This document shows, in pieces, positions 18,426 to 27,260 of a DNA stretch of 40,943 nt. The notes under the pieces are model-generated. The model was not told the origin of the DNA. It ran no database searches and was given only the letters and a program-made list of their open reading frames with translations. The DNA lies in assembly GCA_029248185.1 (NCBI GenBank), contig JAQWJV010000022.1:1-40943 (forward strand), read 5' to 3'. Position 1 is the stretch's first letter. The number at the start of each line of letters is the position of its first letter. A program made the translations under genes and the position numbers. Source of the DNA: Flavobacteriaceae bacterium (lineage in GTDB: Bacteria > Bacteroidota > Bacteroidia > Flavobacteriales > Flavobacteriaceae).

Positions 18426-19817
18426 TTAATAATGAAAACGCTCACTTTCCCCCATATAAGGATCCCCTTTTGCTAACAAAGGTGCTTTTGTTAATTCTTT
18501 AAATACTACAAATATGAATAGTCCAAGGAAAAATAAAAATCCTCCTATTTCGGCTACCCCGATAAACCATTGGTCACCAACAGCTGAGGGCATAATCATA
18601 TTAAATACATCCATATAATGACCCAGAATTATCACAATACCCGCCATTACAATAAAGTAATTGATTCGCTTGTAATCACTATTCATCAAGATCAAAAGTG
18701 GGAAAATAAAATTCATCACGACCATACCAAAGAATGGTAAATTGTAATCTTCAATTCGGGTCATGAAATACGTAACTTCCTCGGGTATGTTTGAATACCA
18801 AATAAGCATGAACTGTGAAAACCATAAATAGGTCCAGAAAACACTGATTCCAAACATGAACTTACCTAAATCATGGATATGAGAGTCATTTACAAATTCT
18901 AAATATCCTTTGGATTTAAGATAAATGGTAATCAGAGCTATGGCAGTTATACCCGAAACGAACATACTTGCAAAAACATACCATCCAAAGAGTGTACTAA
19001 ACCAGTGTGGGTCGATAGACATAACCCAATCCCAAGACATGATGGATTCTGTTACAATATAAAATACTAAAAAGCCAGCTGAGATTCTGAAATTCTTTAT
19101 ATGGTTTGAAATGTCAGAAGCTTCGTCTTGTGCCAGTGAAAATTTTCTTGAAAAATAACGATATAATGACCAACCCGTTAAAAAGAAAATCGCACGTGCC
19201 AAGAAAAAGGGAAGGTTTAAAAAGCCTGTTTTTCCAGCAATTAATTTGTCATGTGCCACTACCTCTGGATCCATCCAGATGAACAAGTGATTTAAGTGCA
19301 TTCCTGATAAAGCTAAGATGACAATGACTATAATACCACCGGGGAGTAGGTAACCTGTGATGCCCTCCATAACTCTATAAAGTACGGGAGACCAGCCTGC
19401 TTGTGCTGCACGTTGTATTCCATAAAAAGCCAATACACCAAGTGAAATCATAAAAAAGAAAAAAGCAGCTACGTATAAAGCAGCCCAAGGCTTGTTACTT
19501 AATTGGTGGAATACGTGTTCATCATGACTTGCATCGTGTTCTTCGTTATGTCCCGCAGCGTGGTCTGATGTTGCGTGCTCTTCTGAAGCAGCCTCATGGC
19601 TTTCGGAGGTTGCATGCGCACTCTCATCAGCATGGTTAGCAGCTGGAACACCAGCATGAGATTCTCCATGCCCATCTCCATGACTTGAAGCCAGCATTTC
19701 TTTTGCTTCTTCTACAGTAGATGGAGCTGTTATAAAACCATATGCAAGACCTAAAAAACCAATCACCATAAAGGCAATCGCTAAATTTCTAAGTTTATTT
19801 GGAAAGGTATACATCAT
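18426..19817 (-). CDS. actF: Alternative complex III subunit ActF (quinol:cytochrome c oxidoreductase)
   Basis: A 463-residue polytopic membrane protein of the ActF/ActC-like family, paired with ActC in alternative complex III. After a first helix (about 10-30) comes a histidine-rich region (residues 46-104, 13 His among Ala, Ser, Glu and Asp), then about nine helices including the SIMSWDWVMSIDPHWFSTLF segment typical of this family. It contributes to the membrane core proposed to handle quinol or protons. ATG at 19817 or 19814 are both possible (MMYTFPNK). It sits 15 bases after actE and 21 before ctaC. Confidence 0.9.
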   Translation of the reverse strand: MMYTFPNKLRNLAIAFMVIGFLGLAYGFITAPSTVEEAKEMLASSHGDGHGESHAGVPAANHADESAHATSESHEAASEEHATSDHAAGHNEEHDASHDEHVFHQLSNKPWAALYVAAFFFFMISLGVLAFYGIQRAAQAGWSPVLYRVMEGITGYLLPGGIIVIVILALSGMHLNHLFIWMDPEVVAHDKLIAGKTGFLNLPFFLARAIFFLTGWSLYRYFSRKFSLAQDEASDISNHIKNFRISAGFLVFYIVTESIMSWDWVMSIDPHWFSTLFGWYVFASMFVSGITAIALITIYLKSKGYLEFVNDSHIHDLGKFMFGISVFWTYLWFSQFMLIWYSNIPEEVTYFMTRIEDYNLPFFGMVVMNFIFPLLILMNSDYKRINYFIVMAGIVIILGHYMDVFNMIMPSAVGDQWFIGVAEIGGFLFFLGLFIFVVFKELTKAPLLAKGDPYMGESERFHY

Positions 19818-19832
19818 TCGATTTCCTTAATA

Positions 19833-20381
19833 TTATTTAACAAGCTTACTTCTTAATTCCATAACATGCTGTGCAATTTGCCAACGCTCTTCAGCATTGA
19901 CTTGTCCTGCATGTGATCCCATCGCATTTTTACCATACATTAACACATGATAAATACTCCCAGGACTAATTTCTCTATCCGCATAACTAGGTACTCCTAA
20001 AAACTTTTCTCTAGTCATTAAAATCCCTTGTCCATCTCCTTTTTTACCGTGACAAACTGCACAATAAATTTCATATAATTCCTTTCCATTCTCTTTGTGA
20101 GCATTAGAAATTTCAATAGGAGAAGTTAAATTAGCTTTTGCAGATTCATACCCTTCATTTGTGTCAGGATACTCATAAGGTTCCCAACCCCTTGCAATAG
20201 ATCCCTCAACAGGAATCTGTGCTTCTATACCGTTAGCAAACGCATCTGAATCTGCATAGGTTTCATATCCCACAGGCTCGTACATATTAGGAAAGTACTG
20301 GTAATTCGGACGTGAATTGTCTGAACACGATTGGATTCCTAACACAAGAATCAGTAACGCTAAAAGGCCTTTGTAATTCAT
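19833..20381 (-). CDS. actE: Alternative complex III subunit ActE, monohaem cytochrome c lipoprotein
   Basis: A 182-residue lipoprotein (lipobox LGIQSC, Cys19) with one haem-c site, YCAVCHGKKGDGQG, and a distal Met in the C-terminal AMGSHAGQVN region as probable sixth ligand. In alternative complex III ActE is the periplasmic monohaem subunit that can pass electrons towards the oxidase. The ATG directly abuts the TAG stop of actD, which indicates translational coupling. Confidence 0.92.
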   Translation of the reverse strand: MNYKGLLALLILVLGIQSCSDNSRPNYQYFPNMYEPVGYETYADSDAFANGIEAQIPVEGSIARGWEPYEYPDTNEGYESAKANLTSPIEISNAHKENGKELYEIYCAVCHGKKGDGQGILMTREKFLGVPSYADREISPGSIYHVLMYGKNAMGSHAGQVNAEERWQIAQHVMELRSKLVK

Positions 20382-20909
20382 CTATTCTGGCTTTTCTATA
20401 ATTGATACATCTATTGCCCCCGACTTTTCCAAAAGAGCGGTTAGCGCTTTCTCATTGTCATGAAGTTCAATTTCTACTAAAAATTTATCATCCGTGGTTA
20501 ATGGATTCGGATTTTCTGCTTTTTTAAAGGGCCAAAGTTTACTTCGCATGTAAAAAGTAATTACCATTAAATGGGCCGCAAAAAAGACAGTCATTTCAAA
20601 CATGATGGGAACGAAGGCAGGCATATTTTCCAAGTAAGAAAAACTAGGCTTACCCCCAATATTTTGTGGCCAGTCTTCAATCATGATAAAATTTATCATT
20701 GCAACGGCAACACTCAAACCTATACACCCATAAATAAAAGCCATGATAGCAATACGGGTATCTTCAAGACCTAAGGCCTTGTCTAGACCGTGAACTGGAA
20801 AAGGAGTATAAACCTCTTCTATGTGATGTTTTTCTGAACGAATAGATTTGACAGCGCTTAAAAGCACATCGTCATCATCGTAAAGTGCGTGAACTACTTT
20901 GTTACTCAT
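20382..20909 (-). CDS. actD: Alternative complex III subunit ActD (DUF3341)
   Basis: A 175-residue protein with a soluble N-terminal part (VVHALYDDDDVLLSAVKSIR, EEVYTPFPVHGLDKALGL) and two transmembrane helices (about 55-80 and 100-120), as in ActD/DUF3341 proteins. It is an integral accessory subunit of alternative complex III. Its start overlaps the actC stop by 8 bases, and its TAG stop is followed at once by the actE ATG. Confidence 0.92.
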   Translation of the reverse strand: MSNKVVHALYDDDDVLLSAVKSIRSEKHHIEEVYTPFPVHGLDKALGLEDTRIAIMAFIYGCIGLSVAVAMINFIMIEDWPQNIGGKPSFSYLENMPAFVPIMFEMTVFFAAHLMVITFYMRSKLWPFKKAENPNPLTTDDKFLVEIELHDNEKALTALLEKSGAIDVSIIEKPE

Positions 20910-22293
20910 GATTACCGTCTCTTAATTTTTTATACTTCTCTCCAGAAGATTTCAATATTGTTTTTACCTCTGCCTGGGCAATTACAGGGAATGTTCTCGC
21001 ATATAATAAAAATAACACGAAGAAGAATCCAATCGTACCGATGAATATTCCAATATCTACAAATGTCGGGGAGAACATTGTCCATGAGGATGGAAGATAA
21101 TCTCGATGCAATGAGGTTACGATAATTACAAAACGCTCAAACCACATTCCGATATTTACTACAATTGATATGATGAAAGAGAACATGATACTGGTACGAA
21201 GCTTTTTTAACCACATAAATTGTGGAGAGAATACATTACATGTCATCATCGACCAATAGGCCCACCAATAAGGTCCTGTTGCTCTATTTAAAAAGGCATA
21301 TTGTTCGTATTCTACTCCTGAATACCAAGCTATGAATAACTCAGTAATGTATGCAACACCCACAATAGATCCTGTAATCATAATCACAATATTCATCAAT
21401 TCAATATGTTGAACGGTGATGTAGTTTTCTAAATTAGAGACCTTACGCATGATGATCAAAAGCGTATTTACCATGGCAAAACCAGAAAAAATTGCCCCTG
21501 CAACAAAGTAAGGAGGGAAAATAGTGGTGTGCCATCCGGGTATTACAGAGGTTGCAAAATCAAAAGATACAATAGTATGCACTGAGAGTACCAAAGGAGT
21601 TGCTAAACCAGCTAATACCAGAGAAACCTCTTCAAAACGTTGCCAATCTTTAGCACGTCCTGTCCATCCAAAACTCAATAAGCTATATATTTTCTTTTGA
21701 AACGGCATTACAGCACGGTCGCGAATCATCGCAAAATCAGGCAACAATCCTGTCCACCAGAAGACCAATGAAACCGAGAGATAAGTTGATATTGCAAATA
21801 CATCCCACAACAAGGGTGAATTAAAGTTTACCCATAACGATCCAAATCCGTTTGGAATAGGTAATACCCAATACGCCAGCCATGGTCTACCCATGTGAAT
21901 AATGGGAAATAATCCTGCCTGAATCACAGAAAAAATTGTCATAGCCTCAGCAGAGCGATTAATCGCCATACGCCATTTCTGTCTAAACAAAAGAAGAACA
22001 GCAGAAATTAATGTTCCTGCATGTCCAATTCCTACCCACCAAACAAAATTGGTAATATCCCAAGCCCAACCTACGGTCTTGTTCAATCCCCAAGTTCCAA
22101 TTCCTGTTGAAATGGTGTAAATGATGCAACCTACTCCCCATAGAAAAGCAGTAAGTGCAATTCCAAAAACTATCCACCACTGCTTATTGGCCGAACCTTC
22201 AACAGGAGCTGCTACATCCACAGTCACATCATGGTAGGATTTATCTCCAGTGACGAGTGGTTTTCTAATGGGTGCTTCGTAATGCGATGCCAT
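20902..22293 (-). CDS. actC: Alternative complex III subunit ActC (NrfD/PsrC-like)
   Basis: A 463-residue polytopic protein of the NrfD/PsrC family with about ten helices; the segments WDITNFVWWVGIGHAGTLIS, IHMGRPWLAYWVLPIPNGFG and PYWWAYWSMMTCNVFSPQFM are characteristic. ActC is the quinol-oxidising membrane subunit next to the iron-sulfur protein ActB. It starts 23 bases after actB and overlaps actD by 8 bases. Confidence 0.94.
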   Translation of the reverse strand: MASHYEAPIRKPLVTGDKSYHDVTVDVAAPVEGSANKQWWIVFGIALTAFLWGVGCIIYTISTGIGTWGLNKTVGWAWDITNFVWWVGIGHAGTLISAVLLLFRQKWRMAINRSAEAMTIFSVIQAGLFPIIHMGRPWLAYWVLPIPNGFGSLWVNFNSPLLWDVFAISTYLSVSLVFWWTGLLPDFAMIRDRAVMPFQKKIYSLLSFGWTGRAKDWQRFEEVSLVLAGLATPLVLSVHTIVSFDFATSVIPGWHTTIFPPYFVAGAIFSGFAMVNTLLIIMRKVSNLENYITVQHIELMNIVIMITGSIVGVAYITELFIAWYSGVEYEQYAFLNRATGPYWWAYWSMMTCNVFSPQFMWLKKLRTSIMFSFIISIVVNIGMWFERFVIIVTSLHRDYLPSSWTMFSPTFVDIGIFIGTIGFFFVLFLLYARTFPVIAQAEVKTILKSSGEKYKKLRDGNHE

Positions 22294-22316
22294 ACGGTCT
22301 TTTTTTCTAAACTAAA

Positions 22317-25300
22317 TTATACCTCGTCGGTATTTCTAACTTTAACATGATACATAACATTCGGTTTGGTTCCCACGCTCTCCAACAAGTGGTACATGCG
22401 ATCATCCTCATGCAATGCTGCTACTTTACTCTCTTTATCGTTGATGTCGCCAAAAACCATTGCTCCAGTGGTACATGCATTGGAACAAGCAGTTTGGAAA
22501 CTACCATCTTTAATTTCTTCTCCTTTTAGTTTGGCGTCAAGGATGGTCTTTTGTGTCATTTGAATACACATAGAACATTTTTCCATAACCCCTCGCGAAC
22601 GAACAACTACATCAGGATTCAATACCATACGCCCTAGGTCGTTGTTCATATGGTAGTCAAACTCATCATTTTTGTTATATAAGAACCAGTTGAATCGTCG
22701 TACCTTATAGGGACAATTATTTGCACAATAACGAGTTCCAACGCAACGGTTATAGGCCATGTGATTTTGGCCTTGTCTTCCATGTGAACTTGCTGCAACT
22801 GGGCAAACAGTTTCACAAGGAGCGTGATTACAATGCTGACACATTACAGGCTGGAAAGCTATCTGTGGATTCGTGGAAGCTTGTTCCATTTCACCAAAAG
22901 TACTTAGAGAATCTCCAATTCCAGAAATCGCTTCTTTAGTTTTGTTGTCCCCTTCAAAAGTAGTGGCAGAGGAATAGTAACGGTCAATACGCAACCAGTG
23001 CATATCACGTGATTTTCGAACCTCTGTTTTTCCAACAACAGGAACATTATTCTCCGCGTGACAAGCTATAACACAGGCGCCACAACCGGTACACGAATTT
23101 AAATCAATAGAAAGATTGAAATGATGTCCAATACTACGATCAAATTCTTGCCACATGTCTACCTCAGGAGATGTAACGTCAAATTCAATATGATTTTTAG
23201 AAACTTGTGGTGTTGCATTCCAATGCTTTTTATCCTTGGTATTGAACACCTCAAGTGTAGTTTCTTTTACAATATCACCGCGTCCCATGAGCGTGTTGTG
23301 CAATTGAACGCAAGCAAACTCATGCACTCCACTAGCTGCTTGGATTTCAACCGCTTGAATTTTCTGAGAACCTTCATATAATTCAAAGGCATTGACTCCA
23401 GTTTGCATTTCAGGCTTTAAGCCCATTCGTTCTCCATATCCAAAAGATAAACCTACTGTTCCTTTTGCTTGACCGGGTTGAACAATTACTGGGACTTTAA
23501 GTGTTTTTGAACCTACCGTTACCGAAGCATAACTTCCGTTTAATGCTCCATTAGCCGTATTATCATTTGTTAAACCTAATCCATTGGCATCAGCCATCGA
23601 TATAGTTAGGTAATTATCCCAACTCACTCGGGTAATGGGATCAGGAAACTCCTGTAACCAAGGATTGTTTGCTTGTTGACCATCACCCATTCCAGTTTTG
23701 GTGTATAACACCAAACTCATTTCAGGAGAAGTAGCTGTACGCAAAGAGGCAACGTTTAAGCCTGAAAAATCAGTTGCTGTAATTTCCACAGCAGATTCAG
23801 AAGAAAAATAACCATCATGCAAGGCTTTGCTCCAAGAACTAGAACCTAGAACAGATTCATTCCAATGGGCTTTAATTACCTCATAATATTTAGTGTTTTG
23901 ACCACTCAATTTCAATAATACATCCTGAAATTGTTGCGTATCAAATAAGGGACGAATTGTGGGTTGTGCCAAAGCGAAATGCCCGGCTTTCATTTCGTAG
24001 TCTCCCCATGACTCAAGGTAATGTGGTGTAGCTGCAATAAATTGAGACGCAGCAGCAGTTTCATCTATTTTGGAAGTAAAAGCTAACGAAAATTCCAGCT
24101 GTTTAATTCCTTCTGCTAATGCCGCACCGTTTGCTGTTGTGAAAATAGGATTTACTCCTAACGTTATTAAACCCTTTACAGCTCCACTCTGAATATCATC
24201 AAAAGCTTTCTGTGCTGTTACCGAATTCCCTTGTCTAATTAACTTAGGACTTTCAGGTTGGAATGCATTACTTTTTAGAATTGTATTGATTGCTAAAACA
24301 GTACGTTGAGCAGTCTCATCCTCAATTCCAGTAATGATAACTCCATTGGGTCCCGCCGTTTTCAATTCACTAACCGCTTTGTCAGCAGCTTCCTGTAAAG
24401 AGGGAGACAAGCTACTAGCTGTTGAGGATCCTTTTAAGCTGTCGTATATATATGCTAAAATATTTTTTTGCTCTCCGGGAGTACAAGGTACTCGATGGTC
24501 TGCATTTGCTCCAGACAAGGACATATTGGACTCAAACTGAGCATGCCAAAGCATTGCTGCTTTTCCGTGATGTTTATGAGGTACCTTAGAAGTTGCATAG
24601 CCTTTTGCATAACCCCCTCCTTGCCAATCACCCAGAAAATCTGCATCTATAGCAACTAAGGCTTTCGCTTTTGAAAAGTCATAATCTGCTAAGCCTCTAA
24701 CCCCATAATGTTTCTCATACGCATTAAGTGCGTCGTCTGATGAGATCGCGTCATAGATTACATGCTTTATATTCGGGAAAGCAGAAATAAAATCGTCAAT
24801 AATTTTTTGTGAAGTTGGACTTGCTAATGTGGGGGTCATCAAAACAACTTCTTTATTTGTTGCCGCTAAGGCTTTCAACATAGCGCCCGTTTGCAAGTAG
24901 AAATTATCCCAACTCACTTCTTCGCCATTTGCTTCTGGCCCTTGAAGACGCATTGTATCATAAAGTGATAATACAGATGCATGAACACGCGCATTAGCCA
25001 CTCCTAAGGTAGGAGCATCTGAATTGCTTTCCACTTTGATCGGTCGACCTTCTCTTGTTTTGATTAAAACACTTCCAAAGTCAAACCCGTCAGCAATAGT
25101 TGTTGCATAGTAGTTGGCAACTCCAGGTCGTATCTGTTCGGGTTGAACAACATAAGGAACCGATTTAATCACAGGTCCTTCGCAGGCAGCTAAGGTAGCT
25201 GCAGCGGTACTAAAACCAACGTATTTTAGAAAGTCACGTCGTGAAGTACTACTCTCCTCTAATGTTTTCTCATCGGTTAAAAAATCTTCTGGAAGTTTAG

Positions 25301-25391
25301 AAACAAACTCATTCTGTTCCAACTTTTTTACCACTTCATTATCAGGGTTTAGTTGATCAATGTTTTTCCAGTATGTTTTATTTGATGCCAT
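22317..25391 (-). CDS. actB: Alternative complex III subunit ActB, fused molybdopterin-like and iron-sulfur protein
   Basis: From ATG 25391 the product is about 1024 residues and starts MASNKTYWKNIDQL. A twin-arginine signal (TSRRDFLKYVGFSTAAA) ends at a possible lipobox LAAC, so it is exported folded. Residues about 100-700 form a molybdopterin-oxidoreductase-like domain that in alternative complex III has no cofactor. The C-terminal part carries four cysteine groups: CTGCGACVIACH (about 766), CQHCNHAPCETVCP (about 850), CVGTRYCANNCPYKVRRFNW (about 883) and CSMCIQM with CSNACTTGAM, for three [4Fe-4S] and one [3Fe-4S] cluster. ATG 25424 would overlap actA and adds a non-family extension, so I rejected it. 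Confidence 0.94.
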   Translation of the reverse strand: MASNKTYWKNIDQLNPDNEVVKKLEQNEFVSKLPEDFLTDEKTLEESSTSRRDFLKYVGFSTAAATLAACEGPVIKSVPYVVQPEQIRPGVANYYATTIADGFDFGSVLIKTREGRPIKVESNSDAPTLGVANARVHASVLSLYDTMRLQGPEANGEEVSWDNFYLQTGAMLKALAATNKEVVLMTPTLASPTSQKIIDDFISAFPNIKHVIYDAISSDDALNAYEKHYGVRGLADYDFSKAKALVAIDADFLGDWQGGGYAKGYATSKVPHKHHGKAAMLWHAQFESNMSLSGANADHRVPCTPGEQKNILAYIYDSLKGSSTASSLSPSLQEAADKAVSELKTAGPNGVIITGIEDETAQRTVLAINTILKSNAFQPESPKLIRQGNSVTAQKAFDDIQSGAVKGLITLGVNPIFTTANGAALAEGIKQLEFSLAFTSKIDETAAASQFIAATPHYLESWGDYEMKAGHFALAQPTIRPLFDTQQFQDVLLKLSGQNTKYYEVIKAHWNESVLGSSSWSKALHDGYFSSESAVEITATDFSGLNVASLRTATSPEMSLVLYTKTGMGDGQQANNPWLQEFPDPITRVSWDNYLTISMADANGLGLTNDNTANGALNGSYASVTVGSKTLKVPVIVQPGQAKGTVGLSFGYGERMGLKPEMQTGVNAFELYEGSQKIQAVEIQAASGVHEFACVQLHNTLMGRGDIVKETTLEVFNTKDKKHWNATPQVSKNHIEFDVTSPEVDMWQEFDRSIGHHFNLSIDLNSCTGCGACVIACHAENNVPVVGKTEVRKSRDMHWLRIDRYYSSATTFEGDNKTKEAISGIGDSLSTFGEMEQASTNPQIAFQPVMCQHCNHAPCETVCPVAASSHGRQGQNHMAYNRCVGTRYCANNCPYKVRRFNWFLYNKNDEFDYHMNNDLGRMVLNPDVVVRSRGVMEKCSMCIQMTQKTILDAKLKGEEIKDGSFQTACSNACTTGAMVFGDINDKESKVAALHEDDRMYHLLESVGTKPNVMYHVKVRNTDEV

Positions 25392-25411
25392 AAGTCTTTC
25401 TTGATCGCCTT

Positions 25412-26671
25412 TTAATAGTGACATTTACCACATTCTAAGCCACCCATTTGAGCAACTGTTAATTTTTCTACTCCATATTTTTTGGAAAGTGACTCGTGAA
25501 TTTTCGCATAGTATTCATTGTCTTCCACTTTTACATTTGTCTCTCTATGACAATTGATACACCAACCCATTGTTAAAGGAGAATATTGGTACATGATCTC
25601 CATTTCCTCCACAGGACCATGACATTTTTGACATGCAATTTCTCCTACTTGGACGTGTTGTGCATGATTGAAATAAACAAAATCAGGAAGGTTGTGAATA
25701 CGTACCCACTTTACCGGCTGTGTTTCACCAGTGTAAGCTTGATTTGTTTCATCCCACCCAACGGCTGCATATAACTTTTTAATTTCTTTAGTATAAAAAT
25801 CTTTAGTGTAGCCATTCTCTAAATCTTCTTCCCCGTTATATTCTGCTATATTTTGGTGGCAGTTCATACATACATTTAAAGAAGGGATACCTGAGTGTTT
25901 TGAAACACGTGCTGAAGAGTGACAATACTTACACTCTATTTGATTTGCTCCTGCATGAATCTTATGAGAATAGTGAATCGGTTGAACCGGCATATATCCT
26001 TGATCAACACCAACTTGCATAAAAAATCCATAGACGAAGTAAGCACTACTCAATAGAAGTAAAATGACACTTACCATTACTAAAAATTGGTTATGGATAA
26101 AGGCTTGCCATATGGGTGTTCTTTTGGGTTTGGCAGGTGGAGTGATATCAACGCCACTTGCAGCTGCAATACGAATTAAGGTTTTTTGGACCAAAAATAG
26201 CATTACAACAAGAACTAAAAACACCATTGTTAATGCAACCAGTATGAGAGTATTGCTTAAACTTGAAGAAGCTTGAGTTGTTGCGACAGCTGCACCTGCA
26301 ACTGCTACGGGTGCTGGTGGAGTGTAATCTGTGTAAGCAATTATATTATCAATATCTGTTGTAGACAATTGAGGGAATGATGTCATTACAGAACCATTGT
26401 ATTCTTCATAAATAGCAACGGCTTGTGCATCACCCGATTTTACCATCGCAGTGCTGTTTTTTATCCAGCTGTATAACCACTCTTTGTCATATTTAGCCGA
26501 AACACCCTTTAATGCAGGACCTACAGCTCGTTTATTTAATTTGTGACATGCGGCGCAATTTGCGTTGAATAATTTTTTCCCTGCTTGTATTGCTTCATCG
26601 TCTTGAGCAGCAACATTAAAAGTCGTCAAAAGACTCATTAAAAACAAAAAAGGGAAAACGAAGGACTTCAT
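25412..26671 (-). CDS. actA: Alternative complex III subunit ActA with fused N-terminal cytochrome c domain
   Basis: From ATG 26671 the protein has 419 residues and a clean signal peptide (MKSFVFPFLFLMSLLTTFNV, then AAQ). Six CxxCH haem sites are visible: CAACH (Cys39) in an N-terminal monohaem domain, then CKYCH, CMNCH, CQKCH, CINCH and CGKCH in the ActA pentahaem domain. Two hydrophobic helices (about 140-165 and 190-215) separate the domains. It is the membrane-anchored multihaem electron-transfer subunit. The alternative ATG at 26719 would bury the signal peptide behind 16 residues and was rejected. First gene of the act-cta operon. Confidence 0.93.
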   Translation of the reverse strand: MKSFVFPFLFLMSLLTTFNVAAQDDEAIQAGKKLFNANCAACHKLNKRAVGPALKGVSAKYDKEWLYSWIKNSTAMVKSGDAQAVAIYEEYNGSVMTSFPQLSTTDIDNIIAYTDYTPPAPVAVAGAAVATTQASSSLSNTLILVALTMVFLVLVVMLFLVQKTLIRIAAASGVDITPPAKPKRTPIWQAFIHNQFLVMVSVILLLLSSAYFVYGFFMQVGVDQGYMPVQPIHYSHKIHAGANQIECKYCHSSARVSKHSGIPSLNVCMNCHQNIAEYNGEEDLENGYTKDFYTKEIKKLYAAVGWDETNQAYTGETQPVKWVRIHNLPDFVYFNHAQHVQVGEIACQKCHGPVEEMEIMYQYSPLTMGWCINCHRETNVKVEDNEYYAKIHESLSKKYGVEKLTVAQMGGLECGKCHY

Positions 26672-26741
26672 ATATCTATTGATATTTATCCTAAATGCAG
26701 TAAGTAAAGTATGCTCCAAAATTTTCTTCTAAAATCCACGA

Positions 26742-26749
26742 CAAAAATA
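26742..26749 (-). promoter_or_regulatory. Candidate -7 element of the act-cta operon
   Basis: The minus strand reads TATTTTTG, a match to TAnnTTTG, about 70 bases before the actA ATG. No clear TTG lies 17-23 bases further upstream, so support is partial. It is the best placed match in the 200-base divergent gap between actA and the SPOR-domain gene. Confidence 0.35.
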
Positions 26750-26821
26750 AGTCATAGAGACCTTTTTTAATACTTTAGAAAATAAGATTTTCATAATTTA
26801 TAATTGTTCTAAATAAGGATT

Positions 26822-26829
26822 TAGGTTTG
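26822..26829 (+). promoter_or_regulatory. Candidate -7 element for the SPOR-domain gene
   Basis: TAGGTTTG matches TAnnTTTG and lies 44 bases before ATG 26874. A TTG at 26804-26806 is 15 bases upstream, slightly too close for a standard -33 box. Motif match only. Confidence 0.35.
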
Positions 26830-26873
26830 TTAAATTACGGCATTCTAAAAATAAATTTTTGTTTTTTTGTAGA

Positions 26874-27260
26874 ATGAAAAAAGAAGCTTGTAAATCCCTT
26901 TGTTTGTTGTTTTTTTTAGGAATTAGTATTTTATCTCGAGCACAAGAGGGTGAAATAAACATTAAACAAGACCTTAAAATAGACAGTCTATTAAATAAAA
27001 AAATTGAATTCGATCGAATGCGATATTCTAAAGAGTATTTTACACTTCAGTTGTACTATGGAAATTTAGAAAAGGCAAATGAAACCCTGGAAGTTGCAAA
27101 GGAAAAATTTCCAAACATACCCGTCGAACTCAGCTTTGAAACTCCTAACTATAAAGTTCAGGCAGGGCGCTTTAAAGACAAAATAAAAGGACTAAAAACA
27201 CTTGACACTCTCAAACGAACTTTTCCTTCTGCTTTTCTGTTAGTCAAGCGGGTCCCTTAA
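26874..27260 (+). CDS. SPOR-domain periplasmic protein
   Basis: A 128-residue secreted protein: signal peptide ending near ISILSRAQ, then a mixed helix region and a C-terminal SPOR-like module ([20 protein letters not shown] to [11 protein letters not shown]). SPOR domains bind denuded glycan strands of peptidoglycan, often at division sites. I chose ATG 26874, which puts MKKEACKS before the hydrophobic core; the ATG at 26859 adds MFFCR. It converges on infB, and the two stops overlap in TTAA at 27257-27260. Function beyond peptidoglycan binding is unknown. Confidence 0.75.
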   Translation: MKKEACKSLCLLFFLGISILSRAQEGEINIKQDLKIDSLLNKKIEFDRMRYSKEYFTLQLYYGNLEKANETLEVAKEKFPNIPVELSFETPNYKVQAGRFKDKIKGLKTLDTLKRTFPSAFLLVKRVP

